Positions 35,829 to 48,278 of a stretch of 64,000 bases of DNA are shown here, piece after piece (the first letter of the stretch is position 1; each line of letters opens with the position of its first letter). Under the pieces are notes generated by a model. That model had not been told where the DNA came from and ran no database searches. It was given only the letters and a program-made list of their open reading frames with translations. The position numbers were made by a program, and so were the translations under genes. The stretch lies in assembly GCF_005796185.1 (NCBI RefSeq), contig NZ_VAHM01000002.1, forward strand, positions 62,001 through 126,000, written 5' to 3'. Source of the DNA: Pseudarthrobacter sp. NamB4 (GTDB lineage: Bacteria > Actinomycetota > Actinomycetes > Actinomycetales > Micrococcaceae).

Positions 35829-37769
35829 ATGGCTTTGAACAGCGATATCCGCCCGGACAATGACGTCCGGGCCGAACCAGATCTCCAGCCCGCCAACCAC
35901 AACGCGGAGGCCGAGGTGGAGAACACCGAACAAATCATGCAGGAACTGCGCCAGACCCGCGCTGAGCAGGCTGTGGCGGAGCGCCGCAACCGAAAGCTCA
36001 CCCTGGACAAGGTCACCTTCGGCATCACCGGCATCCTCGCCGTGGCCTTTGTTGCCTGGGGCTTCCTGGGCCGGGACAGCCTGTCCGCCACCTCAACGCT
36101 CGCCCTCGACTGGGTCATGGAGTACACCGGCTGGCTCTTTATGGTCCTGGCCTCATTGTTTGTCGTTTTTGTTCTGTGGCTCGCCTTGGGCAAGTGGGGC
36201 AACATCCCGCTGGGCAAGGACGGGGAAAAGCCCGAGTTCCGGACCGTCTCATGGATCGCCATGATGTTCGCGGCCGGCATGGGCATCGGCCTGATGTTCT
36301 ACGGCGTGGCCGAGCCGCTCTACCACTTCATCTCCCCGCCGCCGGGAACCGTTGACGGACGGACGCCCGCGGCCATCCAGACTGCAATGGCCACCTCGAT
36401 CTTCCACTGGACACTTCACCCATGGGCCATGTACGCCGTCGTGGGAATCGCCATGGCCTACGGCACCTACCGCCTGGGCCGCAGGCAGCTGATCTCGGCA
36501 GCATTCACGTCACTCTTCGGCATCAGGACCGTCGAGGGGCCGGTAGGGAAGTTCATCAACATCCTGGCAATCTTCGCCACGCTGTTCGGCACGGCGGCCT
36601 CCCTCGGCCTGGGCGCCCTCCAGATCGGCAGCGGCCTGACTTCGAACGGCTGGGTCGGTGAAATCGGCACTGCTGTCCTGGTGTCCATCGTGGCCATCCT
36701 GACCGCCTGCTTTGTGGCCTCGGCGGTGTCCGGCATCAGCCGCGGCATCCAATGGTTGTCAAACATCAACATGGTCCTGGCAGTGGTCCTTGCGCTCATT
36801 GTCTTCATCGCCGGGCCCACGCTCTTCATCCTCAACCTCATCCCGGCAGCCGTGGGCGACTACGCCGGGGACCTGGCCGCGATGGCATCCCGCACCGAGG
36901 CCGTGGGGGACGAAGCCCTGCGCACCTGGATGTCCGGCTGGACCATCTTCTACTGGGCCTGGTGGGTATCATGGACACCCTTCGTGGGCATGTTTATTGC
37001 CCGGATCAGCCGCGGCCGCACCATCCGCCAGTTCGTGACCGGCGTCCTGCTGGTTCCCAGCATCGTCAGCGTCCTCTGGTTCGGCATCTTCGGCGGAACC
37101 GCCTTCAAGGTCCAGCAGGACGCCGACGCGGCCAACCAGCCCGGACTGGTGGCCATGACCGACGGGACACCGTCCATCGACTTCGACGGCGCACTGTTCG
37201 ACCTCGTGAACAACCTGTCCATGCCGGGCTGGCTAACCGGAGCGGTCATTGTCCTGGCCATGGTCCTCGTGGCGATCTTCTTTGTCACGGGCGCAGACTC
37301 GGCATCCCTGGTGATGTCCTCCCTGAGCTCCAACGGTTCCGCCGAGCCGAAGCGCGGCCTGGTCATCTTCTGGGGCCTCCTCACCGGAGCGGTAGCCGCC
37401 GTGATGCTGCTTGCCGGCGGTGACAAGCCCTCCGAAGCCCTGTCGGGACTCCAGCGCATCACCATCGTGGCGGCCCTGCCGTTTGTGCTGGTCATGCTGC
37501 TGCTGTGTTTCGCCTTGGTCAAGGACCTGCGCCGGGATCCGCTGTCCCTGCGGCGGCGGCTGGCGGACTCGGTGGTGGAGCGCGCCATCCGCACGGGCGT
37601 GGACCAGCACGGCGGCGCCCAGTTCGACCTCGTGACCAAGCATGAATGCGGTGAACGCTGTTCAGAGGACGCGCCCTGCCCCGGCGGTTCCAGTACGGCC
37701 GACTCCACCGCAGTTGATTCCATTTCGGCGGATTCCGCCGTCGCCACCAAGCCCACCCCCGCACCCTAG
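35829..37769 (+). CDS. BCCT-family glycine betaine/choline transporter
   Basis: This 646-residue transporter has the twelve-helix BCCT core. GMGIGLMFYGVAEPLYHF (about 149-166) carries the Gly-rich helix, and FYWAWWVSWTPFVGMFIARI (about 375-394) is the family signature with the Trp box that cages the trimethylammonium group. A charged 50-residue N-terminus (acidic, then basic) and an about 70-residue cytoplasmic C-terminal tail resemble those that sense osmotic stress in BetP. It lies between gbcAB and purU/dmgO, so uptake of betaine as nutrient is likely. AGGACTTGAC before the ATG gives the ribosome site. Confidence 0.88.
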   Translation: MALNSDIRPDNDVRAEPDLQPANHNAEAEVENTEQIMQELRQTRAEQAVAERRNRKLTLDKVTFGITGILAVAFVAWGFLGRDSLSATSTLALDWVMEYTGWLFMVLASLFVVFVLWLALGKWGNIPLGKDGEKPEFRTVSWIAMMFAAGMGIGLMFYGVAEPLYHFISPPPGTVDGRTPAAIQTAMATSIFHWTLHPWAMYAVVGIAMAYGTYRLGRRQLISAAFTSLFGIRTVEGPVGKFINILAIFATLFGTAASLGLGALQIGSGLTSNGWVGEIGTAVLVSIVAILTACFVASAVSGISRGIQWLSNINMVLAVVLALIVFIAGPTLFILNLIPAAVGDYAGDLAAMASRTEAVGDEALRTWMSGWTIFYWAWWVSWTPFVGMFIARISRGRTIRQFVTGVLLVPSIVSVLWFGIFGGTAFKVQQDADAANQPGLVAMTDGTPSIDFDGALFDLVNNLSMPGWLTGAVIVLAMVLVAIFFVTGADSASLVMSSLSSNGSAEPKRGLVIFWGLLTGAVAAVMLLAGGDKPSEALSGLQRITIVAALPFVLVMLLLCFALVKDLRRDPLSLRRRLADSVVERAIRTGVDQHGGAQFDLVTKHECGERCSEDAPCPGGSSTADSTAVDSISADSAVATKPTPAP

Positions 37770-37778
37770 GAGCAAACC

Positions 37779-41241
<3,463 letters not shown>

Positions 41242-41259
41242 TCCCGAGCCTGTCAAACC

Positions 41260-41297
41260 AAAAACCGGGGGTCGCCGAAAGGCGGCCCCCGGTTTTT
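41260..41297 (+). terminator. Rho-independent terminator after dmgO
   Basis: A long stem (AAAAACCGGGGG at 41260-41271 with 41286-41297, plus an inner CGCC/GGCG) closes on a GAAA tetraloop. A T run is at the end, and an A run at the start allows function on the other strand. Confidence 0.92.
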
Positions 41298-41326
41298 CAT
41301 TCCCTCGAAAAGCGCCATGCCAAGGG

Positions 41327-42044
41327 GTGGCTGACCGGCGGGTGGAATACCGGCCGGACCAGGACGGGACCTGGCTCACCGCTTATTTGCCCGCTGACCA
41401 GGTGTCCGCGATCTGTAACCGGCTGACTGCGCTCTCCCCCGGCATGCAGGGACCTGACGAGGCCCGCACCTTGACCCAGCTCAGGGCCGACAATTTCGCC
41501 TCCGCTCTCTTCACCGGTAGCGGTAGCGGCGACGGGACAGGCGCAGGAACCGAACCTTGCCCTTCGTCGTCGATGCGTGCGCAGGTGCTCGTCACCGTTC
41601 CGGTGTTCGCCCTTGTCGGCCTGACCGACGAACCCGCGATGCTGGACGCTTCGGCCCCATCCCGCCCTCCATGGCACAGGACCTCGTCACCAACGGTGCC
41701 GAGTCCTTCCACCGGGTCCTGGTGGACCCGAGGGACGGGGCACCATTCTAGATCGGGCGCACGAGCTACCGGGTCACCAGGCCATGAGGAACCGGCTCAG
41801 CATGCGGGACGGCAAATGCCCCTTCCCCGGCTGCAACAACAGCTCACTGGACAACGAGGCAGACCACCTACTTGCCTGGCACTACGGCGGAACCACCGGG
41901 CTGGATTCCACCCACCGGCCCCCACTACAAAAGCGAACACCAGGACTGGGAACCACCCCAGTGGGCCCGGAACAGCACATGCTGCCACCGGCGGCCGACC
42001 CGATTTTGTCTACATCGGCCGCTCGCCAGGAGAAAAAGCAGTGA
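41327..42044 (+). pseudogene. DUF222/HNH endonuclease remnant
   Basis: The region reads as the C-terminal half of a DUF222-HNH nuclease common in Arthrobacter, spread over several frames. From about 41334 to 41650 the frame gives VEYRPDQDGTWLTAYLPADQ and QVLVTVPVFALVGLTDEP. It then shifts to a frame with MAQDLVTNGAESFHRVLVDP, which meets a TAG at 41749-41751. It shifts again near 41780 to RDGKCPFPGCNNSSLDNEAD (first half of the HNH motif). About 30 expected codons, including the distal His residues, are missing before HYKSEHQDWEPP near 41930. The N-terminal DUF222 half is absent. It is clearly dead. Confidence 0.85.
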
Positions 42045-42211
42045 CCGGATCCTGCACGCCCCGCCCGCCTGATGGGCGCTGCGGAATATCCAAGAGCCGG
42101 ACCAGGCCGGCCTCACTCCTGCGCCCCTGGTCTTAAGGTGCTTATCCGCGAGCCTTGGTGGTGCCGCGACTGCCCCTTGTCCTTGGCTTCGCTCAGTGGT
42201 TGGCTGGTGGG

Positions 42212-42430
42212 ATGGCTGATGAAGAGGTTTACAAGAACATTCCGTCCGACGAGCACCTGAGGCAGGATGTCGCGCCGGAGTCCGAGGGAGAACCCCAGGA
42301 CGCCCCGGACCCCGGTTTTACGCCCGGGCAGACCAACGCCGGACAGCAGGTGTCAGGCCTCGCGTCGGCCACCGGCTACGGTAAGGACCTGGATCCCGAG
42401 GCGCAGCCCCACGGCAACAACCCCATTTAG
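42212..42430 (+). CDS. Small hydrophilic protein of unknown function
   Basis: The 72-residue acidic product (MADEEVYKNIPSDEHLRQDV at the start, PEAQPHGNNPI at the end) has no membrane segment, no cysteine and many Asp, Glu, Pro and Gly residues. It looks intrinsically disordered, like the stress-type proteins at 49-61 kb. I prefer the ATG at 42212; the frame extends 19 codons upstream without a better start. It is isolated between the HNH remnant and a bidirectional terminator. Confidence 0.5.
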   Translation: MADEEVYKNIPSDEHLRQDVAPESEGEPQDAPDPGFTPGQTNAGQQVSGLASATGYGKDLDPEAQPHGNNPI

Positions 42431-42456
42431 CAGGGTTCCTCAGGGGACAAAAACGA

Positions 42457-42496
42457 ACGACGGCGACATCCGGCACCTGCCGAATGTCGCCGTCGT
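42457..42496. terminator. Bidirectional hairpin between convergent genes
   Basis: A 13-bp stem (42457-42469 with 42484-42496), extended by CGGC/GCCG across a mismatch, lies between the small plus-strand gene and the end of the formate dehydrogenase-like gene. Confidence 0.75.
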
Positions 42497-42528
42497 CATG
42501 CCGTCTTAGGGGCCTGAACGGCTGTCTG

Positions 42529-44883
42529 TTACCTGGCTGCGGCAGGCTCCAGTTCTTCGGATGCAACCTGTCCGGCCGTTTCGGCAACGTGGGGGACGAA
42601 GCGGACGAACATGGCTTTGAAGCCGGGGGTGTTGGATTCGCGGGCGACGTTGTCTTTGTGGACCAGGACGTTGGCTTCGGGGAAGTAGGCGGCGGCGCAG
42701 CCTTTGGCGGTGGGGTAGGCCACGAGGCGGAACTTGTCGGCTTTGCGGTCGTGCCCGCCGAAGGTGCTGATGACGTCCACGAGGTCGCGGTCCTGGTACC
42801 CGAGTTCTTCGAGGTCTTCGGGGTGGATGAGGATGACGCGGCGGCCGCCGGAGATGCCGCGGTAGCGGTCGTCCAGGCCGTAGTAGGTGGTGTTGTACTG
42901 GTCGTGGCTGCGGATGGTCTGGAGCACCAGGTGCCCGGCCGGCGGGGTGAGGTATTCGAGCGGGCTGACTGTGAAGCGCCCGCGGCCGATGTCGGTGTTG
43001 AAGGAGCGGGTGTCCCGGGGCGGGTTGGGCAGCACGAACCCGTTCTTGGTCCTCACGCGGGTGTTGAAGTCTTCGAAGCCCGGCAGGACGCGTTCGATGT
43101 GGTCGCGGATGACGTCGTAGTCCTCGGCCATGGCCTTCCAGTCCACTGAATGGTCCGGGCCAAACGTGGCCTCGGCCATGCGGGCCACGATCACGGGCTC
43201 GGCGAGCAGGTGCTCCGAGACCGGGGTCAGGCGGCCCTGAGTGGAGTGGACCACGGACATGGAATCCTCCACGGAGAGGAACTGGGCGCCTTTGGGGTGT
43301 TTGTCGTCCTTGTCCGTCCGGCCGAGGGTGGGCAGGATCAGGGAGGTGCGGCCGTGAACGATGTGGGAGCGGTTGGGTTTGGTGGAGATGTGCACGGTCA
43401 GCCCGATCCGCTGCATGCCTGCCTCAAGCGTTTCGGTGTCTGAGCAGGCGAGGGAGAAGTTCCCGCCCATGGAGACGAAGACGTCCACTTCGTTGCGCTC
43501 AAAGGCCTCCATGGCCTCCACGGCGTCGTAGCCGTGGTGCCGGGGGGAGGTAATGCCGAACTCGCTGTCCAAAGCTGCCAGGAGCCCTTCCTTGGGTTTT
43601 TCCCAGATGCCCATGGTCCGGTCGCCTTGGACGTTGGAGTGCCCACGGACGGGGCAGGCGCCGGCGCCGGGCTTGCCGAAGTTGCCCTGCAGCAGCAGGA
43701 CGTTAACCATTTCCTTGATGGTGTCCACCGAGTGCGGCTGCTGCGTCACGCCCAGCGCCCAGCAGAAGATGGTGGCCTTGGACTTGATGAGCATCCCGGC
43801 TACGGTCTCGATCTGGGCCCGGGTAAGGCCTGTGGCCTTTTCGGTTTCGGCCCAGTCCAGCTCCGCCCGGGCTTCCCGGTAGGCATCGAACCCGTCCGTC
43901 TGCGCGGCGATGAAGGAATGGTCGACGACGGTCCCCGGGTGCCGCTTTTCCTCTTCAAGGAGCAGGTGGCCGAGGGCCTGGAACAGGGCCAGGTCCCCGC
44001 CGACCTTGATCTGCAGGTATTCATCGGCCAAAGGAGTGCCGCCGCCCACCACGCCGGAGACGGTCTGCGGGTCCTTGAAGTTGAACAGCCCCGCTTCGGG
44101 CAACGGGTTGACGGCGACGACCTTGCCGCCTTTGTCCTTGCATTCCTTCAGCGCGGACAGCATGCGGGGGTGGTTGGTGCCGGGGTTCTGGCCCACCACG
44201 AAGATCAGCTCGGCGTCGTGGATGTCCTCCAACGACACGGTGCCCTTGCCGATGCCGATCGTCGGGTTCAGGGCCGAGCCGGAGGATTCGTGGCACATGT
44301 TGGAACAGTCCGGCAGGTTGTTGGTGCCGATGGCCCGGGCGTAGAGCTGGTACATGAACGCGGTCTCGTTCGCGGTCCGCCCGGAGGTGTAGAAGACGCA
44401 CCGGTCTGCGCTGGTGGCGCGGACGTGTTCGCCGATCAGCTCGAATGCATCGGCCCAGGGAATGGGTGAGTAGTGGGTATCGCCGGGCCGGATCACCATT
44501 GGTTCGCTCAGCCGGCCCTGGTTCCCCAGCCAGTACTCCGTCTTGGTGGAAAGTTCGGCGATGGAGTGCCGGGCCCAGAACTCCGCACCCACGGTCCGAA
44601 GGGTGTTTTCCTCGGCCACGGCCTTGGCGCCGTTTTCGCAGAATTCGGCGGCCTTGCGCTTCTTGTCCGATTCCGGCCAGGCACAGCCCGGGCAGTCGAA
44701 ACCGCCGCGCTGGTTCAGCCGCAGCAGCGACTGGGCGGTGCGGGCCACGCCCGCCTGCGCCACCGCGCGCTCGAGCGCGACCATCACGGCCTTGACGCCG
44801 GCGGCTTCGGTCTTGGGCTTGTGGACTTCAAGGTTGTCCTCGTTGATGTCCTCCACGGGGGCGGGCTGTTTCCCGAACTTCAT
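42529..44883 (-). CDS. Formate dehydrogenase-like molybdopterin oxidoreductase (FdhF/YdeP family)
   Basis: The 784-residue enzyme belongs to the bis-MGD molybdenum/tungsten oxidoreductases. FDCPGC (Cys64, Cys67) and FCENG (Cys82) give iron-sulfur cysteines. NMCHESSG at 195-202 puts Cys197-His198 at the site of the catalytic Sec/Cys-His pair of formate dehydrogenases. PVRGHSNVQG near 410 matches the segment with the formate-binding Arg. This supports CO2-forming formate oxidation, although many YdeP-type members are uncharacterised. AAGGAAG precedes the ATG. Partner electron carriers and the FdhD maturation factor are not in the window. Its position after the formaldehyde oxidation genes fits disposal of the formate made by the two PurU enzymes. 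Confidence 0.78.
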   Translation of the reverse strand: MKFGKQPAPVEDINEDNLEVHKPKTEAAGVKAVMVALERAVAQAGVARTAQSLLRLNQRGGFDCPGCAWPESDKKRKAAEFCENGAKAVAEENTLRTVGAEFWARHSIAELSTKTEYWLGNQGRLSEPMVIRPGDTHYSPIPWADAFELIGEHVRATSADRCVFYTSGRTANETAFMYQLYARAIGTNNLPDCSNMCHESSGSALNPTIGIGKGTVSLEDIHDAELIFVVGQNPGTNHPRMLSALKECKDKGGKVVAVNPLPEAGLFNFKDPQTVSGVVGGGTPLADEYLQIKVGGDLALFQALGHLLLEEEKRHPGTVVDHSFIAAQTDGFDAYREARAELDWAETEKATGLTRAQIETVAGMLIKSKATIFCWALGVTQQPHSVDTIKEMVNVLLLQGNFGKPGAGACPVRGHSNVQGDRTMGIWEKPKEGLLAALDSEFGITSPRHHGYDAVEAMEAFERNEVDVFVSMGGNFSLACSDTETLEAGMQRIGLTVHISTKPNRSHIVHGRTSLILPTLGRTDKDDKHPKGAQFLSVEDSMSVVHSTQGRLTPVSEHLLAEPVIVARMAEATFGPDHSVDWKAMAEDYDVIRDHIERVLPGFEDFNTRVRTKNGFVLPNPPRDTRSFNTDIGRGRFTVSPLEYLTPPAGHLVLQTIRSHDQYNTTYYGLDDRYRGISGGRRVILIHPEDLEELGYQDRDLVDVISTFGGHDRKADKFRLVAYPTAKGCAAAYFPEANVLVHKDNVARESNTPGFKAMFVRFVPHVAETAGQVASEELEPAAAR

Positions 44884-44928
44884 TGTTCCAACTTCCTTAC
44901 CGGCATAAATTGATCGATTCCCGGCAAA

Positions 44929-44996
44929 GGCGCGCCGGGCTCTCCCGGCGCGCCCCTGCTGGCACTCTGTCCCCTGCGGCTGAGCCTGCCGCAGGG
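44929..44996 (-). terminator. Tandem hairpins between the MBL and fdh genes
   Basis: Two stems: 44929-44939 with 44944-44954 (11 bp, 4-nt loop) and 44972-44980 with 44988-44996 (9 bp). On the minus strand the second met is followed by TTT. They probably end the mycothiol dehydrogenase/MBL transcript. Confidence 0.6.
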
Positions 44997-45003
44997 CCTG
45001 CTA

Positions 45004-45621
45004 CTAGGCGACCTTGGCCAGGGTTTCCTGCTCGGCCGCGATGGTGGTGTTGTCCCCGTGCCCGGTGCGCACCACAGTCTCCGGCGGAAGGGTGAGCAGC
45101 CGTTCCCGGATGGAGGCGAGGATGGTGGGGTAGTCGCTGTAGGAGCGGCCTGTTGCGCCGGGACCGCCGTTGAACAGCGTGTCGCCGGTGAACACCGTTC
45201 CTTCGCTCTCAAGGTAGAAGCAGGTGGAACCGGGGGAGTGGCCGGGAGTGTGGATGGCCCGCAGCGTGGCTCCGGCCACCTCGAACTCGTCGCCGTCGGC
45301 CAGTTCCCGGTCCGGCTTTGCCTCCGGGTAAACCTGTTCCCAGAGCACCAGGTCCTCGGGGTTCAGGTAGATGGGGGCACCAACGGCCTCCGCAACCTCG
45401 CGGGCGGCGCCGATGTGGTCGTTGTGCGCGTGGGTCTGGAGGATGGCCAACACCTTCCGGTCACCAACCCGGTTGATGATGGCCGTGGCGTCGTGCGGAG
45501 AATCGATGATCACGCATTCCTTGTCATCGCCCACGATCCAGACGTTGTTGTCCACGTCCCACGTGCCGCCGTCGAGCGAAAAAGTGCCCGAGGTGACCAG
45601 GTTCTCGATGGTGACCGCCAT
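45004..45621 (-). CDS. MBL-fold metallo-hydrolase (glyoxalase II-like)
   Basis: This 205-residue metallo-beta-lactamase-fold hydrolase has the metal site H64-A-H66-N-D68-H69, a later His in IHTPGHSPGS and another His in VVRTGHGDNTT. Its start overlaps the stop of the mycothiol-dependent dehydrogenase by one base (TAATG), so the two are coupled. By analogy with S-formylglutathione hydrolase or glyoxalase II, it may hydrolyse the S-formylmycothiol made by the dehydrogenase, releasing formate and free mycothiol. This pairing is frequent in actinobacteria, but the activity is inferred. Confidence 0.82.
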   Translation of the reverse strand: MAVTIENLVTSGTFSLDGGTWDVDNNVWIVGDDKECVIIDSPHDATAIINRVGDRKVLAILQTHAHNDHIGAAREVAEAVGAPIYLNPEDLVLWEQVYPEAKPDRELADGDEFEVAGATLRAIHTPGHSPGSTCFYLESEGTVFTGDTLFNGGPGATGRSYSDYPTILASIRERLLTLPPETVVRTGHGDNTTIAAEQETLAKVA

Positions 45622-46706
45622 TAGAGCTCCACCACCGAACGCAGGACCTTGCCCTCGTGCATCTTGTCGAAGGCTTCCTCCACCTGGTCGATGGTGATGC
45701 GTTCGGAGACGAAGGCGTCGAGGTCCAGGTTGCCCTGCTTGTAGTGCGAGACGAGCATGGGGAAGTCGCGCGAGGGCAGGCAGTCCCCGTACCAGGAGGA
45801 CTTCAGTGACCCGCCGCGGCCAAAGACATCCAGCAGCGGCAGTTCAAGCTGCATGGCCGGCGTCGGGACGCCCACCAGGACCACGCGGCCGGCGAGGTCG
45901 CGGGCGTAGAACGCCTGCTTGTAGGTCTCGGGACGGCCGACGGCGTCAATCACTACATCGGCCCCGTTGCCTCCCGTGAGGCCGCGGATGGCCTCGATGG
46001 GGTCTTCCTTGCTGGAGTCGATGCCGTGCGTGGCGCCCAGGGACCTGGCCATCTCCACCTTGTTGGCGTCGATGTCCACGGCGATGATGGTGGTGGCACC
46101 GGCCAGCTTGGCGCCGGCGATCGCGGCGATGCCCACGCCGCCGCAGCCGATTACTGCCACGGACTCGCCGCGCTTGACTTCACCGGTGTTGATCGCGGCG
46201 CCGATGCCGGCCATTACGCCGCAGCCCAGCAGCCCGACGGCAGCAGCGTCCACCTCCGGATCGACCTTGGTGCACTGCCCGGCTGCAACCAGGGTTTTTT
46301 CAGTGAAGGCGCCGATGCCCAGCGCGGGGGAGAGTTCGGTGCCGTCCTCGAGGGTCATCTTTTGGGTGGCGTTGGCGGTGTTGAAGCAGTACTGGGGCTG
46401 GCCCTTGGCACAGGCGCGGCATTCGCCGCACACGGCACGCCAGTTCAGGATCACCCGGTCACCGGGAACGATGGAGGTGACACCCTCACCCACGGCGGAG
46501 ACAACACCGGTTGCCTCATGGCCCAGCAGGAAGGGGAAGTCATCATTGATGCCCCCCTGCTTGTAGTGCAGGTCCGTGTGGCAGACGCCGCAGGTGAGGA
46601 TGTCCACCAGTGCCTCGCCCGGCCCCGGATCCGGCACCAGGATGGTCTCCACTGACACCGGAGCGTTCTTCTCCTTGGCAATGACTGCCTTGACTTTGTG
46701 AACCAT
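45621..46706 (-). CDS. S-(hydroxymethyl)mycothiol dehydrogenase
   Basis: This 361-residue zinc alcohol dehydrogenase oxidises the formaldehyde-mycothiol adduct with NAD. Catalytic zinc residues lie in CGVCHTD (Cys42) and GHEATG (His63). Structural zinc cysteines are at 93, 96, 99 and 107, and the Rossmann motif [15 protein letters not shown] lies near 186-200. [15 protein letters not shown] near the C-terminus is typical of the mycothiol-dependent group (MscR/AdhE). The ATG with AAAGGAA upstream gives the family length; the frame runs 39 codons further without homology. It gives the cell an oxidative route for formaldehyde from demethylation, parallel to Hps/Phi. Confidence 0.9.
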   Translation of the reverse strand: MVHKVKAVIAKEKNAPVSVETILVPDPGPGEALVDILTCGVCHTDLHYKQGGINDDFPFLLGHEATGVVSAVGEGVTSIVPGDRVILNWRAVCGECRACAKGQPQYCFNTANATQKMTLEDGTELSPALGIGAFTEKTLVAAGQCTKVDPEVDAAAVGLLGCGVMAGIGAAINTGEVKRGESVAVIGCGGVGIAAIAGAKLAGATTIIAVDIDANKVEMARSLGATHGIDSSKEDPIEAIRGLTGGNGADVVIDAVGRPETYKQAFYARDLAGRVVLVGVPTPAMQLELPLLDVFGRGGSLKSSWYGDCLPSRDFPMLVSHYKQGNLDLDAFVSERITIDQVEEAFDKMHEGKVLRSVVEL

Positions 46707-47051
46707 GAGCTGGTGTTCCTTTCCTAAAACCCCGGACCGTGCGGCGGTACCCGAGGCGGTCCCGCTGCCCGTTTCAACAATCTCATGCCACCGGTCCGGG
46801 CCGCGGCGGCGTGCTGGCGCCATTGCTTATTGCGCATTACACAACAAGGCGCACAAAGCGCGTACTCGAAATATGTCAGTCGTCACAGTGGGTGTCAATA
46901 GCGGGGGCAAGTACTACGTCCCGCAGGGACTTGGGCATGCGCACTTTGACGTTGTAGCAGGGCGCAGTGCGGCTATGCATCAGCCTCGGCGGAGAGGCGC
47001 CTGCGCAGGCCGGCTTCCAGCTTCCGGCGCGCCGCCACGTAGACTGGCAGG
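46707..47051. other. 345-bp divergent intergenic region
   Basis: It separates the mycothiol-dependent dehydrogenase (minus) from the HAD gene (plus). A TGCGC-N13-GCGCA inverted repeat (46831-46853) lies about 130 bp before the dehydrogenase and could bind a formaldehyde-responsive regulator. I could not identify a convincing minus-strand promoter, RNA gene or small ORF. Confidence 0.35.
47040..47045 (+). promoter_or_regulatory. -10 element of a leaderless promoter (HAD gene)
   Basis: TAGACT ends 6 nt before the ATG at 47052. No Shine-Dalgarno is present. Confidence 0.6.
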
Positions 47052-47870
47052 ATGCGGTTGGTAGCGAGTGACATCGACGGGACGATCCTCGGACACGACG
47101 GAAAAATCAGCGACCGCACTGTCCGCGCCTTCCACGCGGCTCGGGACGCCGGCGTCGAACTCGTCTTCGTGACCGGCCGGCCGCCGCGCTGGCTGCACCC
47201 GCTGCAGGACCAGCTGGGGCACACGGGGACGGTCATCTGCTCCAACGGCGCGGTGGTCTGGGACCTGGAAACAGACCAGCTGGTGTCCGCCAGAACCCTG
47301 AGCCTGGACGCCGTGCTCGAAGTCCGCCGCGTGATCAAGCAACTGCGGCCGGCAGCATTGTTCGCTGCTGAAACACTAACGAGGTTCCACCTCGAGCCTG
47401 GCTTCATCGAAAACGAATCCAGCGAACTGCTGTCCGAATTCACTCCCGCCGCGCTCGCCGACACCCTCCCCGGAGACGATTCCGTGGTGAAGTTCCTCGC
47501 CATTGTCCGCGAAGGCACTCCCGACGACTTCCTCGCAGAAGTGGCTCCCGCCGTCGAACACCTCGCGGCGGCCACCCACTCCTCGCCCGGGGTCCCCATG
47601 CTCGAACTTGCCCTGCCCGGTGTCAACAAGGCCGTCACGCTGGCTGAATACGCCGGGACCCTGGGAATCGGCGCCGAGGATGTGGTGGCATTTGGGGACA
47701 TGCCCAACGACATCGAAATGCTCCGCTGGGCCGGTCACGGCTATGCCATGGCCAGCGGCCATCCGGAGGCGATCCGTGCGGCGGGGCAGCAGGCGCCGCA
47801 CTTTGATGACGACGGCGTGGCCCAGGTTCTGGAGGCCAGGCTGGCTTCGTTGGGGGTCAGGTTTCCCTGA
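47052..47870 (+). CDS. HAD-superfamily phosphatase, Cof type
   Basis: This 272-residue HAD-IIB hydrolase has motif I SDIDGTILGHDG (nucleophile Asp7, acid Asp9), motif II FVTGRPP, a conserved Lys near 200 in NKAVTL, and motif IV VVAFGDMPNDIEML. Cof-type enzymes dephosphorylate sugar phosphates, FMN or cofactor pyrophosphates, with broad specificity. It is not in an operon and is expressed from a leaderless promoter. The physiological substrate cannot be predicted from context. Confidence 0.85.
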   Translation: MRLVASDIDGTILGHDGKISDRTVRAFHAARDAGVELVFVTGRPPRWLHPLQDQLGHTGTVICSNGAVVWDLETDQLVSARTLSLDAVLEVRRVIKQLRPAALFAAETLTRFHLEPGFIENESSELLSEFTPAALADTLPGDDSVVKFLAIVREGTPDDFLAEVAPAVEHLAAATHSSPGVPMLELALPGVNKAVTLAEYAGTLGIGAEDVVAFGDMPNDIEMLRWAGHGYAMASGHPEAIRAAGQQAPHFDDDGVAQVLEARLASLGVRFP

Positions 47871-47990
47871 CCTGGGCCGGCGGCGCGCAAAGCCCCGCCA
47901 TTTACACAGCTTGCGCTCACCTTGCGTTCACTTTCGCTTCCTAGCGTTGAAGGCGGAGAGGCCAACCTCTCCTTTCCGGCTCAAGGGGTA

Positions 47991-48239
47991 ATGATGGCAA
48001 GAAAAGTGAAGCTTGGAACCGAAGCGCCGCTCCGGCAGGCAACACCCGCTCCGCACTGGAAGAAACTGCGGCAGGGCGACCGCGTCCGCGTCGTCCTCGC
48101 GCCGGGCTTCGAGGCCAAGGGCCTGGTGGACGCCCTCACCGCGGACCATGCGGCTGTGTGGATCGATTTCGACGGCGGCCGCGGACGTACGCTGCTCCAC
48201 TGCAGCGACGGCGTGGACATCATCCCTGAGGACAGCTGA
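47991..48239 (+). CDS. Small basic protein, SH3/PRC-like beta fold
   Basis: The 82-residue protein begins with a basic tail (MMARKVKLGTEAP). It continues as about 50 residues that read as a small beta barrel: WKKLRQGDRVRVVLAPGFEAKG, then AAVWIDFDGGRGRTLLH and DGVDIIPE. The second ATG at 47994 is an equal candidate start, with AAGGGG upstream. The alternating hydrophobic pattern recalls SH3- or Tudor-like RNA/protein-binding folds, but I do not recognise the family. Upstream, TTGCG(C/T)TCAC is repeated at 47911 and 47922. Confidence 0.6.
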   Translation: MMARKVKLGTEAPLRQATPAPHWKKLRQGDRVRVVLAPGFEAKGLVDALTADHAAVWIDFDGGRGRTLLHCSDGVDIIPEDS

Positions 48240-48266
48240 CGCTGCCGGGCCTGCCGGCGCCTCGGG

Positions 48267-48272
48267 TACGCT
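48267..48272 (+). promoter_or_regulatory. -10 element of a leaderless promoter (glycerophosphodiesterase)
   Basis: TACGCT ends 6 nt before the GTG at 48279. Confidence 0.55.
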
Positions 48273-48278
48273 CACAGT

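Noticed and set aside
46707..47051. Promoter for the mycothiol-dependent dehydrogenase within TTGTGC/CAATAA
   Set aside because: The spacing is 18 bp but the -10 matches the consensus at only two positions. Only the inverted repeat is reported.
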